From Opacimonas immobilis (lineage in GTDB: Bacteria > Pseudomonadota > Gammaproteobacteria > Enterobacterales > Alteromonadaceae), in the NCBI RefSeq assembly GCF_048282545.1, contig NZ_CP182485.1:2232001-2296000 (forward strand): a stretch of 64,000 nt of DNA, given 5' to 3'. The notes beneath the pieces were generated by a model. The model saw only the letters and a list, made by a program, of their open reading frames with translations. It was not told where the DNA came from and made no database searches. Shown here piece by piece: positions 23,972-31,695 of this stretch. Each line of letters starts with the position of its first letter. Within the stretch, counting starts at the first letter, position 1. The position numbers were made by a program, and so were the translations under genes.

Positions 23972-25636
23972 TTAACTGTCTTTGACTTTATCCCAATATT
24001 GATTCATCGAATCTTTCATCTCTTTGCGCAACATCAAGATCCCAAACAAGTTGGGTAGTGTCATGACCACAATTGCTACCGCTGAAAACGTCCATACCAA
24101 GGTGGTATCAGAAAACGCCGCCATAAAGAAACCAGCCACATATACCACGCGATATGGCATGATGGATTTTGGTCCAAACAAGTATGTCATGGCACGGTCA
24201 CCATAATAAGACCATGCAATCGCAGTAGAAAAGGCAAATAACAGCAAGCCCACAGACACGATATATTGGCCAAAATCACCAAAGAACCCGCGGGTGAAGG
24301 CTATGGTCGTTAAACGAGCAGAATGCACGAGTGATTTACCTGAAACAACGAGATTGTCTTTTTGTGGCTTACCATCTTCAACAATCACCATGCCAGTGAA
24401 ACTATCTTCTTCAGAGGCAATACTAAAGACAACGTCTTCAGCAACAGAGCGCGAATTAATGATGGTAAAATCGGTGTTAACGGCTTTGCCGCTGACGACT
24501 TGAATACGACCGTTATACGGAGTAATCGCTTTGTCATCAATGTTGTTAAGATATTTATATAATGACTCAACATCAGCTTGATTTTGGTCGCTATATTGCC
24601 CTGACACAATCAGCATGTCCGCTTTGTCAAAAATGTTGTGGTGTTTTTCATTCCACACGCCTGATGACAAAATGACTAAGCCTGTAATAGTACAGATAAT
24701 GATGGTATCGATGAAAGGTTCTAGGATTGACACCATGCCTTCGGCTGCTGGATCTTTGGTTTTGGCTGCCGCGTGTGCGATTGGCGCAGACCCCTGTCCC
24801 GCTTCGTTGGAGAATAAACCACGATTTACCCCTCGGTTGAATGCATAGGCTAAGCTCGCGCCCAAGAACCCTCCAGCAGCAGCTGAACCGGTAAACGCAT
24901 CAGCCCAAACTGACGCAAAAGCAGGCCCTAAGTTACCTAAATTAGCAAAAATAACCGCTAATGCACCAATGATATAAATTACTGCCATAATCGGGACGAT
25001 TTTGGACGTCACAGCAGCAATACGCTGAATCCCACCCAAAATCACCAAACCGAGTAATATGGCTAAAATGCCGCCCATCACCATAGGATCAATACCAAAG
25101 GACTGTTCCATTGCACTGGCGATACCGTTAGATTGTGGCAAATTACCTGTGCCAAATGAACAAATAACCGTTGCCACCGCAAAGGCGATGGCCATCCATT
25201 TCATATTCAAACCTTTGTCCATGAAGTACATTGGACCACCTGCCATGGTGCCGTCTTCGGTTTTTTCACGGTATTTGTGAGACAGAGTGACTTCTACAAA
25301 CTTAGTCGTCATCCCCAAAAAGGCCGTCACCCACATCCAAAATAATGCTGCAGGGCCACCAAGGAATATCGCAAAGGCTACCCCAGAAATATTACCAGTG
25401 CCGACCGTACCAGATAATGCCGTAGTTAATGACTTAAACGGTGAGGTATCACCAGGATCATCATCATGAGTGTATTTACCCGAAACGACTTTCCAACCGT
25501 GTTTAAAAAAACGGATCTGCGGAAATTTTAGGTAAAAGGTAAAAAACAGGCCAGTTCCGAGTAAGACATACGGAAACCAAAAGGCACTGCCCAAAAACCC
25601 ATCTAACATGAGTAAAAAATTATTGAGTGCTTCCAC
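23972..25636 (-). CDS. Sodium:alanine/glycine symporter, AGCS family
   Basis: Inner-membrane Na+-coupled amino-acid transporter of 554 residues. Family signatures include GTVGTGNISGVAFAI, GTMAGGPMYFM, the substrate-site region GVNRGLFSNEAGQGSAPIAHAAA (two adjoining motifs) and the C-terminal SYYGDRA segment. Unlike YaaJ (about 476 residues), it carries a polar insertion of about 110 residues (roughly 329-440) between two membrane helices, probably facing the periplasm. Translation starts at GTG with AAGGAG six bases upstream. Substrate specificity is not determined by the sequence. Confidence 0.9.
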   Translation of the reverse strand: MEALNNFLLMLDGFLGSAFWFPYVLLGTGLFFTFYLKFPQIRFFKHGWKVVSGKYTHDDDPGDTSPFKSLTTALSGTVGTGNISGVAFAIFLGGPAALFWMWVTAFLGMTTKFVEVTLSHKYREKTEDGTMAGGPMYFMDKGLNMKWMAIAFAVATVICSFGTGNLPQSNGIASAMEQSFGIDPMVMGGILAILLGLVILGGIQRIAAVTSKIVPIMAVIYIIGALAVIFANLGNLGPAFASVWADAFTGSAAAGGFLGASLAYAFNRGVNRGLFSNEAGQGSAPIAHAAAKTKDPAAEGMVSILEPFIDTIIICTITGLVILSSGVWNEKHHNIFDKADMLIVSGQYSDQNQADVESLYKYLNNIDDKAITPYNGRIQVVSGKAVNTDFTIINSRSVAEDVVFSIASEEDSFTGMVIVEDGKPQKDNLVVSGKSLVHSARLTTIAFTRGFFGDFGQYIVSVGLLLFAFSTAIAWSYYGDRAMTYLFGPKSIMPYRVVYVAGFFMAAFSDTTLVWTFSAVAIVVMTLPNLFGILMLRKEMKDSMNQYWDKVKDS

Positions 25637-25657
25637 TTGTTGCTCCTTTATAAAGGG

Positions 25658-26794
25658 TTATTGTTGTAATACTTTCATCACTGCGCGCATCGCCACAAGG
25701 ACATCTGCACCGAGCTGTTGTGAACGAGGTATCGACCAACCATAGACAGCATCTGGTAAATCTGCATTGTCTTTAAATGGCATCTCAAGAGTATATGATA
25801 GACAATTAAAACGATGACCAATGGCAGTTGCTGCGATCGTCAAATTGGCCGTACCTGGCGCATCTTTGGGATAGCCATAGGTATCTTGAAACTCAGGTGT
25901 GGTCTGCATCAATACTTGTTTAAACGTGTTCTCTAATTCAGCTAATCGCTCGTTGTAGTTCGGATTGCCTTCACAACCGGCAACAAAATTATACGGTAGC
26001 GCTTCATCACCATGCATATCCAAGAACAGGTCGACTCCGACTTCATCCATCTTGTTGCGCACAAGGAACACTTCTGGAGACTGCTCCATGGAGGGACTCT
26101 CCCATTCGCGATTGAGGTTCACCCCAGCTGCATTAGTGCGCAGATGACCACGCACACTGCCATCCGGATTCATATTGGGAACGACATAAAAGACAACGTG
26201 TTCAAGCAAATCACGTGCTACGCCATCGCTATCATCGAGTAATCTTGACAGAATACCTTCAGCGCACCACTGTGCCATAGATTCCCCTGGGTGTTGGCGA
26301 GCAATGACCCAAAATTTTAATTTTGGTGTGTCAGATTGCTCGTCACCAATGACCAGCAAATCCATATCACGTCCATCTAAGGTTCGGCCGAGTAATTCAT
26401 GACGACATTCAAACCCAGTTTGTGCAGAAGCAATTAAATCCATGTGCCGCTCATAACTGTAAGGTGCAAAATAAGCAAAGTACATGACATCGTGCTCTGG
26501 GGTCACGTCGATGGTCAAGGTATCACCATCAAAGTGGCTGTCTACGCGGAACCATTCTTCACGATCATAGCTGGCAACCGCTTGATACCCTTCCCATCCT
26601 TTAGGGTAGGCTGAATTGGCTAAATCTGTAATACGCAGTGTATGGTTAACCATTGCTGTCGTTGCCAGACGAAAGTGAAACCACTGGTAAAAGTCAGATT
26701 GATGGTCTTTGTTAATGGCTAATCGAATGTCTTGAGGAGACTCTGCCGTAATGACGCGGATGTTGCCGCTATCAAAAGCACTGCTTATATGCAT
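25658..26794 (-). CDS. M14 zinc carboxypeptidase, cytosolic carboxypeptidase (M14D)-like
   Basis: A 378-residue protein with no signal peptide. An N-terminal beta-sandwich (FRLATTAMVNHTL, PYSYERHMDLI) typical of CCP/AGBL-type enzymes precedes the M14 domain. Zinc ligands are in RQHPGESMAQW (His, Glu) and FLDMHGD (His), the substrate Arg and Asn are consistent with NLNREW, and the catalytic Glu is in YTLEMPFKD. Bacterial members may remove C-terminal residues from peptides or proteins; the substrate is unknown. The ATG at 26794 has GGAA at seven bases. It precedes the symporter gene by 21 bases, probably as one operon. Confidence 0.88.
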   Translation of the reverse strand: MHISSAFDSGNIRVITAESPQDIRLAINKDHQSDFYQWFHFRLATTAMVNHTLRITDLANSAYPKGWEGYQAVASYDREEWFRVDSHFDGDTLTIDVTPEHDVMYFAYFAPYSYERHMDLIASAQTGFECRHELLGRTLDGRDMDLLVIGDEQSDTPKLKFWVIARQHPGESMAQWCAEGILSRLLDDSDGVARDLLEHVVFYVVPNMNPDGSVRGHLRTNAAGVNLNREWESPSMEQSPEVFLVRNKMDEVGVDLFLDMHGDEALPYNFVAGCEGNPNYNERLAELENTFKQVLMQTTPEFQDTYGYPKDAPGTANLTIAATAIGHRFNCLSYTLEMPFKDNADLPDAVYGWSIPRSQQLGADVLVAMRAVMKVLQQ

Positions 26795-26880
26795 TGATGA
26801 TTTCCGTGTTATTCTTATTACTTGCAATGTAGCACAATTTTTGTGGAAATGACCAGTATTGTCTAGCGTGATATTAAGGA

Positions 26881-27411
26881 CTAACTCGTAAAAGCAAGCT
26901 TTACCTTCATCCCAAACTCTGAACTATACCCGACACTCCGCCCAACAACTGCTCCTTGGTTGTCCAGAATATACACGCTTGGAAACGCACTGATTTGGAA
27001 CGTATGCGCTGTGCTACGAGTTCCTAACAGTACATTACTGCGCTTGGTACCCGTCTCTTGAACAAATCGCTCGACCTCTTCAAGGTTTTGAAATGAAAGA
27101 GCAATCTTAACCACATTCACTTGTTCCGAATCGAGTTCATCAACATTGTTTATACTCCAATAACACACCTTGCACCAAGGCGCGAAAAAATACACCAATG
27201 TCGGTTTATCATTGTCAAGTAGCGGTTGTGTGCGCCCGTCAAGACTCACAAATTGATGCTCAGGAATCGTGACTGTGCCATCTGCGACCAGCATATTACG
27301 CTGTTGATACCAGACGATGGCCATCAATATCACAACAAAGACACATATCTCAATGAGACTTCTGCGAAGTGACCGAAATTTTGAAGTTTTGTTGGTTTCC
27401 ATCTGCGTCAT
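26881..27411 (-). CDS. Membrane-anchored thioredoxin-like protein (TlpA/ScsD type)
   Basis: A 176-residue protein with one N-terminal membrane helix (about 19-35) and a periplasmic thioredoxin fold. The active site is WCKVC (Cys80, Cys83), and a cis-proline-like ISAFPSVYILD follows. It most resembles TlpA/DsbE/ScsD reductases that keep periplasmic cysteines reduced, often for cytochrome maturation or copper tolerance. No ccm, dsb or copper gene is nearby, so the partner is unknown. AGGA precedes the first ATG by six bases. Confidence 0.82.
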   Translation of the reverse strand: MTQMETNKTSKFRSLRRSLIEICVFVVILMAIVWYQQRNMLVADGTVTIPEHQFVSLDGRTQPLLDNDKPTLVYFFAPWCKVCYWSINNVDELDSEQVNVVKIALSFQNLEEVERFVQETGTKRSNVLLGTRSTAHTFQISAFPSVYILDNQGAVVGRSVGYSSEFGMKVKLAFTS

Positions 27412-27489
27412 GTTGAGTCCTGAATACTAAGCCTGTTCATTAAGCATGATAATTAAGACCGTAATAGTATCAGTGTTCTTTCACAGAAC

Positions 27490-27520
27490 AAAAAAAGCCC
27501 CGGCACACTGTCCGGGGCTT
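27490..27520 (-). terminator. Terminator after the long GAPDH gene
   Basis: A perfect 9-bp stem (AAGCCCCGG / CCGGGGCTT) with an 8-base loop, followed by seven T on the minus strand. It lies 24 bases past the stop of the gene at 27544. Confidence 0.9.
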
Positions 27521-27543
27521 AATCATATTAGAGTGAACAACAC

Positions 27544-28995
27544 TTATTGAGCTGGTAGACTCGGCGCAAATATACCCGCCATATCTTGCGCCACACGCAT
27601 AACCTGACAGCTATAACCAAACTCGTTATCATACCAAACATATAATGTTGCACGGTCACCCGACACAATCGTCGCAGCACTGTCGACAATTGACGCTGCA
27701 CGCGCACCCACTAAGTCACTAGATACAATCTCTGTCGATGAAGTGAAATCAATTTGATTTTGTAACTCAGAGAACAAGGCCGCATTTTGCAAAAAGTCAT
27801 TAATGGCTTCTTTAGAACCGGCTTCTTTTTCAAGATTCAAATTCAAAATAGCCATTGATACATTCGGTGTTGGTACACGGATCGCGTTACCCGTCAATTT
27901 ACCTTCAAGCTTAGGATAGGCTTTTGATACGGCTTTCGCAGCACCGGTTTCAGTGATAACCATATTCAGTGGCGCACTGCGACCACGACGCTCAGCTTTG
28001 TGATAGTTATCAATTAAGTTTTGGTCATTGGTGAATGCATGCACAGTTTCGACATGGCCGTTTTTGATGCCGTATTCTTCATCAAGTACTTTTAGTACGG
28101 GTGTAATCGCATTGGTAGTACAAGATGCCGCAGAAACAATTTTATCATCCGCAGTGACGTCTTGATGGTTCACACCATACACGATGTTTTTGATATCGCC
28201 TTTGCCCGGTGCGGTTAATAGCGCTTTCGCTGCACCTTTCGCTTGAAGGTGTAAGCCAAGGCCATCGCGGTCACGCCAAATACCGGTGTTGTCAATGATT
28301 AAAGCATTATCGATACCGTATTGTGTGTAATCGACCGTTTCTGGTGAGTTTGCATAAATCACTTGAATGTAAGAGCCATTGGCTAAAATAGCTTTGCGTT
28401 CGTTGTCTACAGTGATTGAACCATTGAATGGACCATGTACTGAATCGCGACGCAACAATGAGGCGCGTTTTTCTAAATCGCCATCTTTACCGCCACGCAC
28501 GACAATCGCTCGTAAACGCAATTTGTTATTTTCACCTTGACGTTCAATTAACAACCGCGCCAATAAACGACCAATACGTCCAAAGCCGTATAATACGACG
28601 TCTTGTGGTGCTTGGTTATCTTCTTTATCAACCACTGGAGCAAGTTGGTCTTTGATAAATCCGACTAGGTCTGTAGATTCTTTACCTGCGCCATAATGAA
28701 AATCATACGCCAATTTGCCAATATCAATGCACGCTGGTGCAATTTGCATCTCGTTGATGGCATCAAGAATAGGAAAAGATTCGCGTAAGCGAAGTTTTTG
28801 GCCTTCATGACGTCGAACCGTGCGATGTGCTTTGATGACATCGATAGCGCTGGCGTTTAATAACGAGCGACCGTAAACGGTGATTTCAATCGCTTTGTTG
28901 CGATACAGTTTACCAATAATTGGCATCATTTTTTCAGCGTATTCCTGACGCTCCTGCCAACTTTTCTGAAGTTCCAATTCGACTGCTTGATTCAT
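27544..28995 (-). CDS. Glyceraldehyde-3-phosphate dehydrogenase with N-terminal extension
   Basis: A 483-residue GAPDH. The canonical domain begins only near residue 132 (GFGRIGR at 137-143); the catalytic Cys292 is in ASCTTN and the catalytic His is in TVHAFTNDQ. The S-loop NDQNLIDNYHKAERRGRSA resembles gluconeogenic/NADP-type enzymes more than GapA. The first 130 residues are helical and charged with no recognised domain; long GAPDHs of this kind occur in Shewanella and Vibrio. A HexR-like box and a good promoter lie upstream. The likely role is gluconeogenesis beside GapA, but cofactor use is not settled. Confidence 0.88.
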   Translation of the reverse strand: MNQAVELELQKSWQERQEYAEKMMPIIGKLYRNKAIEITVYGRSLLNASAIDVIKAHRTVRRHEGQKLRLRESFPILDAINEMQIAPACIDIGKLAYDFHYGAGKESTDLVGFIKDQLAPVVDKEDNQAPQDVVLYGFGRIGRLLARLLIERQGENNKLRLRAIVVRGGKDGDLEKRASLLRRDSVHGPFNGSITVDNERKAILANGSYIQVIYANSPETVDYTQYGIDNALIIDNTGIWRDRDGLGLHLQAKGAAKALLTAPGKGDIKNIVYGVNHQDVTADDKIVSAASCTTNAITPVLKVLDEEYGIKNGHVETVHAFTNDQNLIDNYHKAERRGRSAPLNMVITETGAAKAVSKAYPKLEGKLTGNAIRVPTPNVSMAILNLNLEKEAGSKEAINDFLQNAALFSELQNQIDFTSSTEIVSSDLVGARAASIVDSAATIVSGDRATLYVWYDNEFGYSCQVMRVAQDMAGIFAPSLPAQ

Positions 28996-29077
28996 TGTAA
29001 TTAAGGCCTTTACTCAAACTAGTTAAACACTTGCCACGGTACGTTTGTAGGGTACAGAGGCGACAAATTCGAGTCTA

Positions 29078-29106
29078 AGTGTATACAAGGAAAATGGGCT
29101 TGCCAA
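29078..29106 (-). promoter_or_regulatory. Promoter of the long GAPDH gene
   Basis: On the minus strand: TTGGCA (complement of 29101-29106), 17-base spacer, TACACT (complement of 29078-29083). The start would be near 29071, giving a leader of about 75 bases. Confidence 0.55.
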
Positions 29107-29108
29107 AT

Positions 29109-29123
29109 TGTTGGATAATTACA
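29109..29123. promoter_or_regulatory. HexR-like operator upstream of the long GAPDH gene
   Basis: TGTTGGATAATTACA matches 13 of 15 positions of the box shared by zwf, gapA and pykA in this window. It lies three bases upstream of the -35, a position that fits activation rather than repression. This fits HexR activating gluconeogenic genes in Shewanella. The left half-site is degenerate. Confidence 0.5.
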
Positions 29124-29281
29124 AAAAATGAATATTTTCAGAGAAATTGAAAGAATTGTATGTTGTTTTTCAACATTATTAGAGGTTAGTTACAGTGAAC
29201 GCGCATGCTTGACGTTTTCAGACGAAAATAAAGCACACTATATAAGACTAAAATATATTATTATTTTGCGTGATATATTAT

Positions 29282-29662
29282 TTATTCACCCGAGTGAAAC
29301 TGCAAAGAGACACTATTTACGCAATACCTCTCACCAGTCGGTGCAGGGCCATCGTTAAAAACATGTCCCAAATGCGCATCACAGTGTTTACACAAAATTT
29401 CGGTGCGTATCATGCCATGTGAATGATCGGGGGCAAACTTTACATTTTGTGTTGTATCTTGATCAAAAAAACTCGGCCAGCCACAGCCAGATTCGAATTT
29501 ATGCTCAGAGCTAAACAGTGGCGCATCACAGACAACACAGTGATACATCCCAGTTGCAAAATGCGCGTTATACTCGCCAGTAAAAGGACGTTCAGTGCCT
29601 TTTTCTTGTGTCACGTATAGTGCTGCAGGACTGAGGTGAGCGGTACTAAATGATTTGGACAT
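29282..29662 (-). CDS. msrB: Peptide-methionine (R)-S-oxide reductase
   Basis: Repairs methionine-R-sulfoxide in proteins. The 126-residue protein has both zinc CxxC pairs (CVVC and CKHC), the ESGCGWPSFF substrate loop, and the catalytic Cys in RYCVNS. Its ATG shares one base with the glgX stop (TAATG) and has AGAGAAG upstream, so it is coupled to the glycogen operon. In E. coli msrB lies beside gapA instead. Confidence 0.96.
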   Translation of the reverse strand: MSKSFSTAHLSPAALYVTQEKGTERPFTGEYNAHFATGMYHCVVCDAPLFSSEHKFESGCGWPSFFDQDTTQNVKFAPDHSHGMIRTEILCKHCDAHLGHVFNDGPAPTGERYCVNSVSLQFHSGE

Positions 29663-31695
29663 TATGCTTCTCTTTTACTATCGTCTTGTTTAAATATAAC
29701 AAACGAACGATTTGAGATCACAAATTGTGGCTTCGCTATGTAAGCTCCTGCAGGTCTAAAGTCCGTCATACGCGTATCGAGCACTACCTGCCAACGATGG
29801 TTCTGCTTAACGGTAGGCAACACCATATTGTGATCGACCTTGTCGGCATTGACACAAATCAGCCAGTGCTCTTGATTATCACGATTACCAATTAACTCTA
29901 CGGCAAAGCCTTTGTTCATTGGATCATGCCAATCGGAATCGGCTTTGGGACTGCCATCAACTTTGTACCAATGGACGGCATCCACATTGCACTGGTCAAA
30001 AAATGCATCATCTGCTAATTGAGCATTGGTGAGGATCTGACTGGATTGTTTTAACGCGATACAGTACTGACAAAAAGCTAAAAAATCCGCCTGCTGCCGA
30101 TTGAGATCCCAATCACAATAGTTGAGCTCATTATCTTGGCAATACGCATTATTATTACCGAGTTGAGTACGACTTAATTCATCGCCATGCAAGACCAATG
30201 GCGTGCCCTGAGCAAAGATCATCGACGCAAACAAATTGCGCTTTTGCCGTTCTCGGACGTGGTTGATCACCACATCATCGGTTGGTCCTTCAATGCCATA
30301 ATTGCAACTCGCATTGTGATTATGACCATCGCGATTATCCTCAAGATTCGCCTCATTGTGTTTGTCTTGGTAGCTCACGACATCTTGTAAGGTGAAGCCA
30401 TCGTGAAACGTCACGCCATTGACCGATGTGTAAGAGGCGCGAACGCCTTTGTGGAAAATATCTCGCGAACCAAACATGCACGTCGCAAAGTCCGCCATTT
30501 TGTTATTATCACCGCGCCAAAAACTGCGGGTGATATCGCGAAATTGATCGTTGATTTCAGCAAAGGACACCGGAAAATTCCCCAACTGATAACCATAATC
30601 ACCAATGTCCCACGGCTCGGCTATGTGAATTTTGTCACGCAAAATTGGGTCTTGTTGCAAGGCTTTAAAAAAACCTGACTTTAATGAGAACGCGTGTGGC
30701 TGACGCCCCATATTCGTTGCCAAGTCATAGCGAAAGCCATCAAATCCATATTCTGTAACCCAATGTCTTGCTGCATCTAATATCATTTGGAGATTGTACT
30801 GGTGCGCAAGGTTAATGGTATTACCACATCCTGAATAATTCGCATATTCTCTTGATTCAGGTAAAAAGGTATATGCCGTACTTGGTTGGGTCGCACGATG
30901 ATGTAATATCGGTCCATCAGGACCACCTTCGGCAGTATGGTTAAACACCACATCCAAAATCACTTCAAAACCGGCTTTGTGCAGCTTATCCACACAAGTT
31001 TGTAATTCTAAATGCGCATCACGGTAGGCATAACGAGGCTCCGGTGCAAAAAAGCTGGCCGTATTATAGCCCCAATAATTCGTGAGGCCCTTTTCGACAA
31101 TGAAAGGCTCTGGCATAAACGCCATCAAGGGCATCAACTGAATCGTGGTGATGCCCATGTGGTGCAAATGCTCGATCACAGCAGTATGGCACAAGCCTAA
31201 ATAAGTCCCGCGATGCTCAACTGGCACGTCTGGGTGTTGCATGGTCATACTTTTGACATGCGCTTCATATACGACGCGATGATGGGGCAAAATCGCTTTT
31301 TCTAATGGTGCAACCCGAACCAATTTTGAGGAGCGATGTTGCGATGGGATTTTGCCTTTTGGAAACCACAATGAAGGATTTTTATTGTATTGCTCACGAT
31401 CCCAGTACCAAGCATGAGACAGTTGTTTGGCGTATGGATCACTGATGAAGCACGCTCCACCATCTTGCATCGTAACATGATACAAATAAACCAAATCAGA
31501 ATAGCCTGTATTAATCGACCAATACCAATCTTTACCTACGCGCTTTTCTGCAGGAAAGCGAGCCAATTCTTCTTGCGTATCGGCATGAAATAAAACCAAT
31601 TCTGCGTCCTTGAGTTCAGGCCCATACAAGACGAACTCAAGACTGTTTTGAGTCAGTGTGACTCCGTACGAAGCACGCAGATTGGCCGTAATCAT
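29662..31695 (-). CDS. glgX: Glycogen debranching enzyme (GlgX, isoamylase type)
   Basis: Hydrolyses alpha-1,6 branches left after phosphorylase action. The 677-residue protein has an N-terminal beta-sandwich (CBM48) domain, then a GH13 barrel with DVVFNHTAEGG, the nucleophile Asp in GFRYDLATN, the acid Glu in HIAEPWD, and the substrate-binding NEANLEDNRDGHNHN segment typical of GlgX. It starts in the ATGA overlap with glgB. No glgC or glgA is present here. Confidence 0.95.
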   Translation of the reverse strand: MITANLRASYGVTLTQNSLEFVLYGPELKDAELVLFHADTQEELARFPAEKRVGKDWYWSINTGYSDLVYLYHVTMQDGGACFISDPYAKQLSHAWYWDREQYNKNPSLWFPKGKIPSQHRSSKLVRVAPLEKAILPHHRVVYEAHVKSMTMQHPDVPVEHRGTYLGLCHTAVIEHLHHMGITTIQLMPLMAFMPEPFIVEKGLTNYWGYNTASFFAPEPRYAYRDAHLELQTCVDKLHKAGFEVILDVVFNHTAEGGPDGPILHHRATQPSTAYTFLPESREYANYSGCGNTINLAHQYNLQMILDAARHWVTEYGFDGFRYDLATNMGRQPHAFSLKSGFFKALQQDPILRDKIHIAEPWDIGDYGYQLGNFPVSFAEINDQFRDITRSFWRGDNNKMADFATCMFGSRDIFHKGVRASYTSVNGVTFHDGFTLQDVVSYQDKHNEANLEDNRDGHNHNASCNYGIEGPTDDVVINHVRERQKRNLFASMIFAQGTPLVLHGDELSRTQLGNNNAYCQDNELNYCDWDLNRQQADFLAFCQYCIALKQSSQILTNAQLADDAFFDQCNVDAVHWYKVDGSPKADSDWHDPMNKGFAVELIGNRDNQEHWLICVNADKVDHNMVLPTVKQNHRWQVVLDTRMTDFRPAGAYIAKPQFVISNRSFVIFKQDDSKREA

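Noticed and set aside
29128..29358. Open frame of 76 codons in the gap before msrB
   Set aside because: It overlaps the msrB 3' end, has no Shine-Dalgarno and resembles no known protein. The AT-rich sequence gives chance start codons.
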